A DNA stretch of 64,000 nucleotides from Streptomyces sp. NBC_00448 (lineage in GTDB: Bacteria; Actinomycetota; Actinomycetes; Streptomycetales; Streptomycetaceae): contig NZ_CP107913.1 in the NCBI RefSeq assembly GCF_036014115.1, forward strand, positions 4,077,001-4,141,000. The letters run 5' to 3'. Positions within the stretch are counted from its first letter, which is position 1. Every line of letters begins with the position of its first letter. This document shows, piece after piece, positions 1 through 9,973 of this stretch. The notes beneath the pieces are model-generated. The model was not told where the DNA came from. It made no database searches and worked only from the letters and a program-made list of their open reading frames with translations. A program made the position numbers and the translations under genes.

Positions 1-1
1 C

Positions 2-1885
2 GAGGGCATGTTCATGAGCGCGCGGCGGTATGTGATGCGCGCGTTCTCCGAGTCGAAGAGCCCCGCCACCCGGCGGCGCGTGCAGCGCCATCTGGAGAGC
101 GCGGTGTGCCCGGTGTGCGGCGGCAAGCGGCTGCGGCCCGAGGCGCTGGCGGTCACCTTCGCGGGCCGCGACATCGCGGAGCTGGCTTCACTGCCGCTGG
201 CCGAACTCGCCGGCGTGCTGCGGAAGACCGCCGGCCTCGCGGCACCGGGCGCGGCGACCGCCTCGGCCGCTTCCGGCGAGGCCACCGAGGCCGCGGTCTC
301 CCTCGCCCAGGACCTGGTGGCCCGGATCGAGGTGCTGGTCGGCCTGGGCCTTGGCTACCTCGGCATGGACCGCCCGGCCCCGACGCTCTCGCCCGGTGAG
401 CTGCAACGGCTGCGGCTGGCCACGCAGTTGCGGGCGGGGCTGTTCGGTGTCGTCTACGTCCTCGACGAGCCGTCGGCCGGGCTGCACCCGGCGGACACGG
501 AGCCGCTGCTGGCGGTGCTGGACCGGCTGCGGGCGGAGGGCAACACGCTGTTCGTGGTGGAGCACGACATGGACGTGGTGCGCCGCGCGGACTGGGTGGT
601 CGACGTGGGCCCGGGCGCGGGCGAGCAGGGCGGCCGGGTGCTCTACAGCGGGCCGGTGCCGGGGCTGGCGGAGGTGGCGGAGTCGGCCACCCGGAAGTAC
701 CTGTTCGGGGACGGCGGTACGGCCGGGGCCGGCGGCGGGGACACGGGCGGGACCGGGGCCGGCGTGCGGCGTGAACCGCGGGTGCCGGCCGGGTGGTTGC
801 GGCTGCGCGGGGTGAACCGGCACAACCTGCATGACCTCGACGTCGATGTGCCGTGGGGGGTGTTCACCGCGGTGACGGGGGTGTCGGGCTCGGGGAAGTC
901 GACGCTGGTCAGCCAGGTGCTGGCGGAGGTGGTCGCGGCGCGGCTGAGCCCGGAGGGGAGCGCGGGCGAGGAGGCGGAGCCCGCGGACGGGGAGGGGGAC
1001 GACCCGTGGGAGGGCGCGGGCGGACCGGAGACGGGCGGGCCGGAGACGGGTGTCGCGCGGGTGCGGTCGGTCGAGGGCATCGAGGTCGTGGACCGTCTCG
1101 TCCGCGTGGACCAACGGCCCATCGGCCGTACCCCGCGCTCGAACCTGGCGACGTACACCGGCCTGTTCGACGCGGTACGGCGGGTCTTCGCCGGCACCGA
1201 CGAGGCGAAGGCGCGCGGCTACACCCCGGGGCGGTTCTCGTTCAACGTGGCGTCGGGCCGCTGCGAGACCTGCCAGGGCGAGGGGTTCGTCGCCGTCGAA
1301 CTGCTCTTCCTGCCCGGCACCTACGCGCCCTGCCCGACCTGCCACGGTGCCCGCTACAACCCGCAGACGCTGGAGATCGCCTATCACGGACGGAACATCG
1401 CGCAGGTGCTGGACATGTCGGTCGACACCGCGGCGGGGTTCTTCGCCGACGTGCCCGCGGCCGAGCGCAGCCTGCGCACGCTGCGCGATGTCGGCCTCGG
1501 CTATCTGCGACTCGGCCAGCCGGCAACGGAGTTGTCCGGCGGGGAGGCGCAACGCATCAAGCTGGCCACCGAGTTGCAGCGGGCCCGGCGCGGCCACACC
1601 CTCTACCTCCTGGACGAGCCGACGACCGGCCTGCATCCGGCCGACACCGACCTGCTGATGCGGCAGTTGCACGGGCTGGTCGAGGCGGGCAACTCGGTGG
1701 TGGTGGTCGAGCACGACATGGGCGTGGTGGCCGGCGCGGACTGGGTGCTGGACCTGGGGCCCGGCGCGGGTGACGACGGCGGCCGGGTGGTGGCGGCCGG
1801 GCCGCCGGCCGAGGTGGCCGAAGCCGAGGGCAGCCGGACGGCGGGGTACCTCGCCCGGCGGTTGGCGGCCCGGGCCGGAACCTGA
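2..1885 (+). CDS. UvrA-like excinuclease/ABC ATPase, 5' truncated
   Basis: The frame is open from the first bases, so the start lies before the window. What remains (about 627 residues) has a CPVC zinc-finger half near residue 35, an ABC signature LSPGELQRL with Walker [12 protein letters not shown], and a second ATPase half with Walker [10 protein letters not shown], a CETC...CPTC zinc module, signature LSGGEAQRI and Walker [12 protein letters not shown]. This is the UvrA fold. UvrA searches DNA for bulky damage in nucleotide-excision repair. Short Streptomyces paralogues are also linked to self-resistance against DNA-binding drugs. An acidic Glu/Gly/Pro-rich insert (about residues 315-345) follows the second Walker A. 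The missing N-terminus prevents deciding between true UvrA and a paralogue. Confidence 0.93.
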   Translation, partial: EGMFMSARRYVMRAFSESKSPATRRRVQRHLESAVCPVCGGKRLRPEALAVTFAGRDIAELASLPLAELAGVLRKTAGLAAPGAATASAASGEATEAAVSLAQDLVARIEVLVGLGLGYLGMDRPAPTLSPGELQRLRLATQLRAGLFGVVYVLDEPSAGLHPADTEPLLAVLDRLRAEGNTLFVVEHDMDVVRRADWVVDVGPGAGEQGGRVLYSGPVPGLAEVAESATRKYLFGDGGTAGAGGGDTGGTGAGVRREPRVPAGWLRLRGVNRHNLHDLDVDVPWGVFTAVTGVSGSGKSTLVSQVLAEVVAARLSPEGSAGEEAEPADGEGDDPWEGAGGPETGGPETGVARVRSVEGIEVVDRLVRVDQRPIGRTPRSNLATYTGLFDAVRRVFAGTDEAKARGYTPGRFSFNVASGRCETCQGEGFVAVELLFLPGTYAPCPTCHGARYNPQTLEIAYHGRNIAQVLDMSVDTAAGFFADVPAAERSLRTLRDVGLGYLRLGQPATELSGGEAQRIKLATELQRARRGHTLYLLDEPTTGLHPADTDLLMRQLHGLVEAGNSVVVVEHDMGVVAGADWVLDLGPGAGDDGGRVVAAGPPAEVAEAEGSRTAGYLARRLAARAGT

Positions 1886-1939
1886 GCGGCGGGCCGGAGC
1901 CTGGCCGGCGGGACCCGACCGGCGGCGGGCCGGAACCTG
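1872..1939. repeat. Short degenerate direct repeats at the end of the UvrA-like gene
   Basis: The 13-mer GGGCCGGARCCTG occurs at 1872, 1891 and 1927, the first copy spanning the last codons and stop. It looks like local slippage duplication of the gene's tail. Confidence 0.5.
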
Positions 1940-2043
1940 GCCGGCTGCGCGGCGGGAGGAGCCCCCTCCGCGCCTCCCACCACGCCGACCCGCAGGCGCC
2001 CCCACACCCCCGGATCACCGGTATGTGAATTTCGCATCTATAC

Positions 2044-2069
2044 CCTCAAATTGTCAACATAATTTGAGG
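2044..2069. terminator. AT-rich 9-bp inverted repeat between convergent genes
   Basis: CCTCAAATT and AATTTGAGG form a perfect inverted repeat around an 8-nt loop, in an AT-rich patch that is unusual here. It sits between the plus-strand UvrA-like gene and the minus-strand hemerythrin gene, so a bidirectional terminator is the simplest reading. A protein-binding site is possible. Confidence 0.35.
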
Positions 2070-2103
2070 AGCATACGAGCCCGCAATGGCGGTGGACGGC
2101 CCG

Positions 2104-2802
2104 TCAGCGGCTGTCGGGCGACGCGGTTCCGAGCAGGTCCGCCGCGGTCCGCCGCCCTGTCGCCGGAAGTGCGTCGAGCGCGGCGGCGATGCGATTCTCC
2201 TCGAACGTGAAGTGCGACTCCAGGATGGCGGCGAGTCCGTCGAGTTCGCCGCGGACACGGCGTGCCTCGGCGTCGGAAGGGGCGGCGGGAATGGCGGCGA
2301 CCACCGTTTCGAGCCGGGCCGTGATCTCGCCGACGAGCAGGTGATCCTCCTCCAGCTTCTCGATCGTCGGCCGCAGTTGGGGAAATCGCTCGGCCAACAG
2401 CGGGAAGGCGCCCGCGTCTTCGGCACGGTGGTGTCCGGTCAGGGCGGCGCAGAAGAAGAGGCAGTGCGCGGTGAGCGGCCGGGGTTGGTGCCGGCCGGAC
2501 CCCGGGCGGCCGTCGAGGTGGAGTTCGACCTCGGCACGGAGTTGGGCCAGTTCGGCCCGCAACCAGTCGTGGATCTCGACGAGTTCGCGGCCCAGCGCGG
2601 CCGGCCGGGAGGCCGCGGCGGCGGATTCGAGGGATTCCGCGGATTCCTCCGGCCCCGCCGGGAGGGTCGGCGCCGCATCTTGTGGCGGTTGCGCCGACTG
2701 GGCTTCGTGGGAGGCGTGGTGACTGTCGTCGGGTTCGCGAGGTTTCGCGGGTGCGGAAGACATGGAGCAGCGATCATAGCCGGCGCGCACATCGCGGGAC
2801 AT
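2104..2802 (-). CDS. Hemerythrin (HHE) domain protein
   Basis: The product is 232 residues if translation starts at 2802. A second ATG at 2763 would give 219. The N-terminal part is disordered (Pro, Ala, Glu, Ser). The C-terminal part is helical and carries spaced His/Glu ligands: TAHCLFF, TGHHRAEDAGAF, EEDHLLVGEI and ESHFTFEENRI. This matches the hemerythrin four-helix bundle, which binds a di-iron centre and senses or handles oxygen, NO or oxidants. No signal peptide is visible, so it is probably cytoplasmic. It stands alone, downstream of a decayed transporter, and its physiological partner is not evident. Confidence 0.85.
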   Translation of the reverse strand: MSRDVRAGYDRCSMSSAPAKPREPDDSHHASHEAQSAQPPQDAAPTLPAGPEESAESLESAAAASRPAALGRELVEIHDWLRAELAQLRAEVELHLDGRPGSGRHQPRPLTAHCLFFCAALTGHHRAEDAGAFPLLAERFPQLRPTIEKLEEDHLLVGEITARLETVVAAIPAAPSDAEARRVRGELDGLAAILESHFTFEENRIAAALDALPATGRRTAADLLGTASPDSR

Positions 2803-2876
2803 GGGGATTCCCCATTCCCGGCGCGCGCGGACGGTGGCCCTGTTCATTCGGAATTCACCCGCCGAACAAGGGTCGA

Positions 2877-3625
2877 TTACGAGTGTCCGGCGGCCGCGCC
2901 CGGGGCGGGGCGCGGCGGCCTTTTCCGCCGGGCGGGCCAGCCGTGGCGGCCCGCGTCCGCCGGGACCCCGCGCGGCAGCAGGCGCGGCGCGGGCAGGCAG
3001 GCCGCGGTGACGGCCAGAACCGTGACGAGGACGACCGTCATCGCGTGGGCGGGGCGCCCGAACGGAAGTAGACGCTGGTGACGACCGCGGAGCCGATGCC
3101 GTTGGCGAGTTGCTGGACGGCGGTGAGCGAACCGATGGCGCTGCCCGTCTTCTCGGGGTCGATGTCGCCGAGCGCGATGTCGAAGATCGTGCCGAAGCAC
3201 GCGCCCATGCCCCTGCCGGCGACCAGGACGGCCGACGCGATCGACCACAGCGACAGCCCGGTGCCGTCGCCGAGGACGAGGGCGAGCAGCCAGCCGCCGC
3301 CGGCGAGGGTGAGCAGTGTGCTGATGGCGACGAGGTTGCGGCCCAGCCGCTGGTCAGCGCCATCCCGGCGAAGGCGGCGATGATGATGCCGATGGTCAGC
3401 GGGAGCAGGGCGAGCGCGGCGCGGCCCGCGGAGGCGTGCAGCGCCTGCTGGATGAAGAGCGAGACCACGTAGAGCGGGCCACTGGCGACGGCGAAGCACA
3501 GCAGGCCCATCCACCAGTGCGGCAACCGCGAGCCGACTCCACCCGTCGGTGGAGCCCTCGATCAGGCCGAACATCAGGCCGAACATGGTGACGGCCGGCA
3601 GCGCGGCCCCGGTGCCGTCCACGGT
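2877..3625 (-). pseudogene. Degraded DHA2-type MFS transporter
   Basis: Transporter-like stretches occur in three frames and can only be joined by at least three frameshifts (near 3530, 3350 and 3050). In order they include FGLIEGSTDGW, then hydrophobic GLLCFAVASGPLYVVSLFIQQ and LPLTIGIIIAAFAGMALTS, then LVAISTLLTLAGGGWLL and FDIALGDIDPEKTGSAIGS, then a last helix MTVVLVTVLAVTAACL. These are the C-terminal half of an EmrB/QacA-type drug exporter. The N-terminal half is not recognisable. Sequencing error cannot be excluded for one shift but not easily for three plus a missing half. The 230 bases upstream (3626-3855) hold no gene I recognise. Confidence 0.7.
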
Positions 3626-3855
3626 CACCGAGCAGTCGTCGTCGATCCGCGGCAGCAGCCCCAGCTCCACGGCCGTGCCGACGGTGCCGAGGCCCACCCG
3701 CACATCGCCGCCCTGGCCGGCGGCCTCCTGCACGGCACCGCCCCGGAGGCGGCTGTCCTGGGGCTTCCGGACGCTGCTCGACGGCATCGTGCACACCCCG
3801 GTCCCGCAGGAAGGCGAGGCCCGGGGCCCGCGCCAACGCCGTGGCGGGCCTCGGC

Positions 3856-4140
3856 TCAGCGGGCGGGCGCGGGTCCGCCCGGCGGCGGCTTCCTGCGGCG
3901 CAGGCCCGCCTCCGTCAGCCGCCGCACCAGTTCCTTGCTGCCGATCTCGACCGCGCCCAGCCGCACCGCCTCGGGGTAGCCGGCCGACGGGATGTCGTAG
4001 TGGTCCCGTTCGAACGCACGCTGCGGCGCGCCCAACCGCCGTGCGAACGCGTGCAGTTCGGCGTAGGAGCTGTCGCTCACCAGGTGCGACCAGACCCGGC
4101 CGTGGCCCGGCCAGGTCGGCGGATCGATGTAGACGGTCAT
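3856..4140 (-). CDS. DUF4031 family protein
   Basis: This 94-residue protein begins MTVYIDPPTWPGHGRVWSHL and contains ELHAFARRLGAPQRAFERDHYDIP, the signature of the small DUF4031 family common in actinobacteria. Its biochemical role is not known. The tail is basic and proline-rich. The start at 4140 is chosen because the family motif begins there; frames further upstream are just open GC-rich sequence. It starts 7 nt after the stop of the neighbouring minus-strand gene, so the two are probably co-transcribed. Confidence 0.8.
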   Translation of the reverse strand: MTVYIDPPTWPGHGRVWSHLVSDSSYAELHAFARRLGAPQRAFERDHYDIPSAGYPEAVRLGAVEIGSKELVRRLTEAGLRRRKPPPGGPAPAR

Positions 4141-4147
4141 CCGCGCC

Positions 4148-4492
4148 TCACCCGCCCAGCGCGCCCAGCGCCCCGACGGCGGCGACAGCCTCGCCCCGGG
4201 CCTCGCACACCCAGTGCGGGTCCGCGCCCAGCTCCGGCTCGACCGCCAGGGCGTGCGGGTCGTCGCACAGAGGGCACAGCGGCCACCGGCCGTGCGTCTC
4301 CAGCAGCGCGTCCTGCACGTCCTGCGCGAGCAGCCCCGGCACGAACTCGGCACCCTGCGGCCACTGCTCCAGCCACCACCGGCGCTTGCTCAGCGCGTCC
4401 TCCAGCAGCGAGACGATCTCGGCGTCGGCGACGTCGCGGGCTTTCATGTCGGCGAGGACGCGCGCGCGGGCGTCGTGGAGGGCGGCTTCCAT
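4148..4492 (-). CDS. Small conserved-looking hypothetical protein with a CPLC motif
   Basis: I do not recognise a named family. The 114-residue product is helical at the N-terminus (MEAALHDARARVLADMKARD, then LLEDALSKRRWWLEQWPQG). The second half carries LCPLCDDPH and a later HWVCEA, so Cys/His residues could bind zinc. The start at 4492 gives a compact protein without the low-complexity Arg/Gly extension that an earlier ATG at 4561 would add. It is followed after 7 nt by the DUF4031 gene, suggesting a two-gene unit. Confidence 0.6.
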   Translation of the reverse strand: MEAALHDARARVLADMKARDVADAEIVSLLEDALSKRRWWLEQWPQGAEFVPGLLAQDVQDALLETHGRWPLCPLCDDPHALAVEPELGADPHWVCEARGEAVAAVGALGALGG

Positions 4493-4670
4493 CCGTCCAT
4501 TGTGCAACCGGCGGCGCGCGACCCCGCCACGGCCACCGCGGCCGGCCCGTTCGAGACGCACCGGGTATCGCGGTTCGCGCGCCCGTCTACCACGCTCCTG
4601 GACGGCTCCTCGACGCCACCCGGCGCTGCGGGGTTGACGCGGCAGCGGAGGTGAAAATACCTTTCAGAGG

Positions 4671-5639
4671 GTGACCTATAGCGTGAAGGAAACTTTCTCC
4701 CCGAGCGTCCGCGCCCTCCGGGGCGTACCCGGCGCGCCCGCACCAGTCACGGCCCCCGACCCCGGGGCCCTCGCCGCCAAGGTCCGCACTCTCGCGCCGT
4801 CGATGACCCGCTCCATGCAGCGGGTCGCCGAAGCCGTCGCGAGCGACCCGGCCGGCTGCTCGCACCTCACCGTCACCGCGCTGGCGGTCCGCACCGGGAC
4901 CAGCGAGGCGACCGTCGTCCGCACCGCGCGCCTGCTCGGCTACCCCGGCTACCGCGACCTGCGGCTCGCGCTCGCCGCGCTCGCCGCCCACCAGGCCACC
5001 GGCGCCGCACCCGCCGTCACCGCCGACATCGCCGTCGACGACCCGCTCGGCGACGTGGTCACCAAGCTCGCGCTGGAGGAGCAGCAGACCCTCGCCGACA
5101 CCGCGTCCCAGCTCGACACCGCCCAACTGGAGGCCGCGGTGGCCGCGTTGGCGGTCGCCCGGCGGATCGACGTGTACGGAATCGCCGCGTCGGGACTGGT
5201 CGGCCAGGACCTGGCGCAGAAGCTGCTGCGGATCGGGCTGATCGCGCACGCCCACATCGACCCGCACCTGGCGGTCACCAACGCCGTACAACTACGGCCC
5301 GGGGACGTGGCGTTGGCGATCACGCACTCCGGCACCACGCAGGATGTCATCGAACCGCTGCGGGTCGCCTTCGACCGCGGCGCCACCACCATCGCGATCA
5401 GCGGCCGCGCCGACGGCCCGGTCACGCAGTACGCCGACGTGGTGCTCACCACCTCCTGCTCGCGGGAGAGCGAGCTGAGACCGGCCGCGATGTCCAGCCG
5501 CACCAGTCAACTCCTCGTGGTGGACTGCCTGTTCATAGGCGTGGCGCAGCGCACCTACGACGAGGCCGCACCCGCGCTGTCCGCCTCCTACGAGGCCCTG
5601 GCCCACCGGCACACCCACCGCGCGCCGCGCCCCAGCTGA
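4671..5639 (+). CDS. MurR/RpiR-family transcriptional regulator
   Basis: The 322-residue product has an N-terminal RpiR helix-turn-helix (about residues 40-115; LTVTALAVRTGTSEATVVRT) and a C-terminal SIS sugar-phosphate-binding domain starting near residue 155 (DVYGIAASGLVGQDLAQKLL, later ITHSGTTQDVIEPL). Such regulators sense phosphosugars; MurR in E. coli senses MurNAc-6-P. The next gene on the same strand is murQ, which supports that ligand. The start is uncertain: GTG at 4671 has almost no room for a ribosome site, while GTG at 4683 lies about 11 nt after AGAGGG. Confidence 0.9.
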   Translation: MTYSVKETFSPSVRALRGVPGAPAPVTAPDPGALAAKVRTLAPSMTRSMQRVAEAVASDPAGCSHLTVTALAVRTGTSEATVVRTARLLGYPGYRDLRLALAALAAHQATGAAPAVTADIAVDDPLGDVVTKLALEEQQTLADTASQLDTAQLEAAVAALAVARRIDVYGIAASGLVGQDLAQKLLRIGLIAHAHIDPHLAVTNAVQLRPGDVALAITHSGTTQDVIEPLRVAFDRGATTIAISGRADGPVTQYADVVLTTSCSRESELRPAAMSSRTSQLLVVDCLFIGVAQRTYDEAAPALSASYEALAHRHTHRAPRPS

Positions 5640-5798
5640 CCGCGACGCCCCTCCCGCCGCCGGCCCGCGCTCCGCCCGCCGCCGGCGACCCGACCGACCC
5701 GACCCTCACCCCTTTGGCGCCGTGCTCGCCGCACCCACCGTGCTTCACCCATCCCCCCGCATCGCGCCAGCCACCCGAGAAGGACGAACGAGCCGCAC

Positions 5799-6728
5799 AT
5801 GACCGACCAGTACACCGAGTTGCGCCGGGAGTTGGAGACGCTCACCACGGAGGCGTTCCGACCCGAACTCGCCGAGATCGACCGGCTGTCCACACTGGAG
5901 ATCGCGCGGATCATGAACGGCGAGGACCTCACCGTGCCGGCCGCCGTCGCCCAGCAGCTGCCGCTGATCGCGACCGCCATCGACGGCATCGCCGAACGCA
6001 TGGGCCGCGGCGGCCGGTTGGTCTACGCCGGCGCGGGCACCGCCGGACGGCTGGGCGTACTCGACGCGAGCGAGTGCCCGCCGACCTTCAACACCACACC
6101 GGGACGCGAGGTGGTCGGACTGATCGCGGGCGGCCCGGCGGCCATGGTCACCTCGATCGAGGGCGCCGAGGACAGCAAGGAACTCGCGGCGGCGGACCTG
6201 GCCGCGCTGGACCTCACCGAAGCCGACAGCGTGGTGGGGATCTCCGCGTCCGGGCGCACGCCGTACGCCCTCGGCGCGGTCGAGGCCGCCCGCCGGACCG
6301 GTGCGCTGACCGTCGGGCTGTCCTGCAACGCCGGGTCGCCGCTGGCCGCGGCCGCCGACCACGGCATCGAGGTCGTGGTCGGGCCCGAACTCGTGGTCGG
6401 CTCCACCCGGTTGAAGGCCGGCACCGCCCAGAAGCTCGTGCTCAACATGCTCTCGACGATCACGATGATCCGGCTCGGCAAGACCTACGGCAGCCTGATG
6501 GTCGACGTGCGGGCGTCCAACGAGAAGCTGCGGGCGCGCTCGCGCCGTATCGTCGCCCTCGCCACGGGTGCGGCCGACGCCGCCATCGAGGAGGCGCTCA
6601 GCGCGACCGACGGCGAGGTCAAGCCGGCGATCCTGGCCCTCCTGGCGAAGGTGGACGCCCCGACCGCCCTCCGCCTCCTCGCCGCCTCCAACGGCCACCT
6701 CCGCAAGGCGCTTGACGCGGTGAACTGA
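5799..6728 (+). CDS. murQ: N-acetylmuramic acid 6-phosphate etherase
   Basis: The 309-residue product removes D-lactate from MurNAc-6-P to give GlcNAc-6-P, feeding cell-wall recycling. The MurQ/GCKR family pattern is clear: LTTEAFRPELAEIDRLST at the N-terminus, GRLVYAGAGTAGRLGVLDASE (the SIS sugar-phosphate loop), TFNTTPG, GLIAGGP, VVGISASGRTPYALGA and STRLKAGTAQKLVLNMLST. The length is normal for the family. It follows the RpiR-type regulator by about 160 bases with the consistent order regulator-etherase. Its product is the substrate of NagA, encoded at 23773. A MITE-like repeat begins right at its stop codon. Confidence 0.96.
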   Translation: MTDQYTELRRELETLTTEAFRPELAEIDRLSTLEIARIMNGEDLTVPAAVAQQLPLIATAIDGIAERMGRGGRLVYAGAGTAGRLGVLDASECPPTFNTTPGREVVGLIAGGPAAMVTSIEGAEDSKELAAADLAALDLTEADSVVGISASGRTPYALGAVEAARRTGALTVGLSCNAGSPLAAAADHGIEVVVGPELVVGSTRLKAGTAQKLVLNMLSTITMIRLGKTYGSLMVDVRASNEKLRARSRRIVALATGAADAAIEEALSATDGEVKPAILALLAKVDAPTALRLLAASNGHLRKALDAVN

Positions 6729-6985
6729 CCCACCGGGGTGCCGTGTTCTGCCGGTTCAGGGACCACCTGTCAGTGGGTGGTTGCGCGCGCGGTTCCCCGC
6801 GCCCCTGAGCAACCGCGGCTTCTTCCGCGGAAAGAGCCGCACAAAACCAGGGGCGCTGGGGGCACCTCCCAGGCGAAGCCCTGGGGGTGGGGGTACCTCC
6901 CGGCGAAGCCAGGGGGAGAACGGCGCGACAAGCCCACCACCGGCAGGTGGTCCCTCGGCCGACAGCGCCAGGCACCCCGGTGGGT
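6728..6985. repeat. MITE-like element with terminal inverted repeats
   Basis: ACCCACCGGGGTGCC at 6728-6742 is matched perfectly by its reverse complement at 6971-6985. The match continues imperfectly inward for about 35 more bases on each side (left AGGGACCACCTGTCAGTGG, right complement AGGGACCACCTGCCGGTGG). The 258-bp element has no coding capacity. Its interior holds the dispersed core GCTTCGCCTGGGAGGTGCCCCCA in reverse orientation. It fills the gap between murQ and the peroxidase gene. It could be a mobile non-autonomous element or a large hairpin. Confidence 0.65.
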
Positions 6986-7021
6986 CGCTTCCCCCCGGGA
7001 CGGGTGGAGCATGATGGGGGG

Positions 7022-7516
7022 ATGAGCGATCTGAATGAGCTGGGCCTGACCACACTGGCAGGCGAGGAGACCACCTTCGGCCGACTGACCGGCGGAAAAG
7101 CCGCACTCGTGGTGAACGTCGCCAGCCAGTGCGGGTTGACCCCGCAGTACACCGCGTTGGAAGAACTGCACAAGGAGCTGTCGGGGCGGGGCTTCACCGT
7201 CGTCGGCTTCCCCTGCAACCAGTTCGGCGGGCAGGAGCCGGGCACGAACACGGAGATCCAGGAGTTCTGCTCCACGACCTACGGTGTGACCTTCCCCATG
7301 ACGGACAAGGTCGAGGTCAACGGCCCCGACCGGCACCCCGTCTACCGGACGCTGACCGGCCAGGCGGACGCCGAGGGCGAGGCCGGCGACGTGCAGTGGA
7401 ACTTCGAGAAGTTCCTGGTCGACCCGGCCGGCCAGGTCGTCGCCCGCTTCCGCCCGGGCATCACCCCGCAGGACCCCGAACTGCGCGCCGCGGTCGAGTC
7501 CGTGCTCCAGGGCTGA
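7022..7516 (+). CDS. Glutathione peroxidase family protein (Cys type)
   Basis: The 164-residue thioredoxin-fold peroxidase reduces hydroperoxides. The catalytic motif NVASQCGLTPQY (Cys near residue 38) has cysteine rather than selenocysteine. The family hallmarks GFPCNQFGGQEPG and WNFEKFLVDPAGQVVARF, with the structural Trp/Asn, are present. Streptomycetes lack glutathione, so thioredoxin or another thiol is the likely reductant (inference). The ATG at 7022 follows a G-rich ribosome site, and the open frame upstream lies within repeat sequence. It is monocistronic and ends at a strong hairpin. Confidence 0.93.
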   Translation: MSDLNELGLTTLAGEETTFGRLTGGKAALVVNVASQCGLTPQYTALEELHKELSGRGFTVVGFPCNQFGGQEPGTNTEIQEFCSTTYGVTFPMTDKVEVNGPDRHPVYRTLTGQADAEGEAGDVQWNFEKFLVDPAGQVVARFRPGITPQDPELRAAVESVLQG

Positions 7517-7541
7517 TCCGCGCACACCTTCCCGCACGCGC

Positions 7542-7578
7542 GACGGCGCCCCCTCCCGGGAAGGGAGGGGGCGCCGTC
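7542..7578. terminator. Bidirectional hairpin terminator, peroxidase/groEL
   Basis: A perfect 16-bp stem (GACGGCGCCCCCTCCC and its complement) with loop GGGAA lies between the two convergent stop codons. Confidence 0.85.
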
Positions 7579-7611
7579 GTCACGCGTGTGCTGGACGCCG
7601 ATCCGGGGGGA

Positions 7612-9342
<1,731 letters not shown>

Positions 9343-9359
9343 TCACCGACCCGGCCCTG

Positions 9360-9386
9360 CTGTCACTCTCACAGGGAGAGTGCTAA
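9360..9386 (-). promoter_or_regulatory. CIRCE operator 1 (HrcA site) of groEL
   Basis: CTGTCACTC-N9-GAGTGCTAA on the plus strand matches the CIRCE consensus TTAGCACTC-N9-GAGTGCTAA with one perfect arm and one arm of 6/9. It lies upstream of groEL. Confidence 0.85.
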
Positions 9387-9395
9387 CGCCAATGA

Positions 9396-9422
9396 TTAGC
9401 ACTCTCCCTGTGCGAGTGCAAG
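9396..9422 (-). promoter_or_regulatory. CIRCE operator 2 (HrcA site) of groEL
   Basis: TTAGCACTC-N9-GAGTGCAAG has one perfect arm and one arm of 7/9. It starts 10 bases after the first site ends, making a tandem operator. Confidence 0.85.
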
Positions 9423-9698
9423 CGGTCCTCGGGTGCCCACGCCTCGTTGGAGGGGCTCCCTCGCGGGCGGGCGGCGCCCACCCCCCGTGGGCAGGGGCGC
9501 CCTTGCGGCGTGGGTCGCACCCACGCGGACCTGCGTGTTCGGCCGCTTCCGTGGCGCGCCGCGCCCGCCGGCCCAGCCCCCGCGGCGAGTTGCCGGGCCG
9601 CCTGCCCGTCGGTGGCCGCTCGCGCAGTTCCTCCCCCCAGAGCTTCGCCTGGGAGGTGCCCCCAGCACCCCTGGGTGGGCACCCGGGCGGGAAAAGGG
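9423..9698. repeat. Non-coding repeat-rich spacer between groEL and csp
   Basis: No gene is supported here. The stretch is rich in small palindromes and includes, at about 9638-9675, the dispersed core GCTTCGCCTGGGAGGTGCCC that also occurs near 6860 (reverse) and 20838. Confidence 0.55.
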
Positions 9699-9727
9699 GG
9701 AGCCGCACCCCCGTGGGGTGCGGCTCC
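9699..9727 (-). terminator. Hairpin terminator of the cold-shock gene
   Basis: A perfect 13-bp stem (GGAGCCGCACCCC and complement) with a 3-nt loop lies about 40 bases beyond the stop of the minus-strand csp gene. Confidence 0.8.
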
Positions 9728-9769
9728 TCCGTGTGAAAGGTCGCGTCGATGGCCGAACGCGCCGTGAAG

Positions 9770-9973
9770 TCAGCCGGCGAGACGGACCATGTCCGCCTGC
9801 GGCCCCTTCTGACCCTGCGAGATCTCGAACTCGACCCGCTGGCCTTCTTCGAGGGTGCGGTACCCGTCCATTTGAATCGCGCTGTAGTGGACGAAGACAT
9901 CCGCACCACCGTCGACCGCGATGAAGCCGTAGCCCTTCTCCGCGTTGAACCACTTGACGGTGCCCTGAGCCAT
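9770..9973 (-). CDS. Cold-shock protein, CspA/SC-type
   Basis: This 67-residue single OB-fold protein starts [18 protein letters not shown], containing RNP1-like KGYGFI and RNP2-like VFVHYSAI. Such proteins bind single-stranded RNA and DNA and act as RNA chaperones. The start at 9973 fits the family; an in-frame ATG upstream would add a 15-residue segment not seen in the family. AGGGGAG is a plausible ribosome site. An approximately 380-base non-coding leader region lies upstream. Confidence 0.97.
   Translation of the reverse strand: MAQGTVKWFNAEKGYGFIAVDGGADVFVHYSAIQMDGYRTLEEGQRVEFEISQGQKGPQADMVRLAG

Noticed and set aside
188..2005. Long minus-strand open frame opposite the UvrA-like gene
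   Set aside because: It is Arg/Pro/Ala-rich antisense sequence typical of high-GC DNA and has no motif; the plus-strand frame has all UvrA motifs.
6729..7021. Protein-coding frames over the murQ-peroxidase spacer
   Set aside because: The stretch is an inverted-repeat element; frames run through it without motifs, and the peroxidase starts at 7022.
9378..9404. A single CIRCE in the order GAGTGCTAA-N9-TTAGCACTC
   Set aside because: That is the reverse order of CIRCE arms. The correct reading is two CIRCE sites, each using one of these arms with an outer partner.
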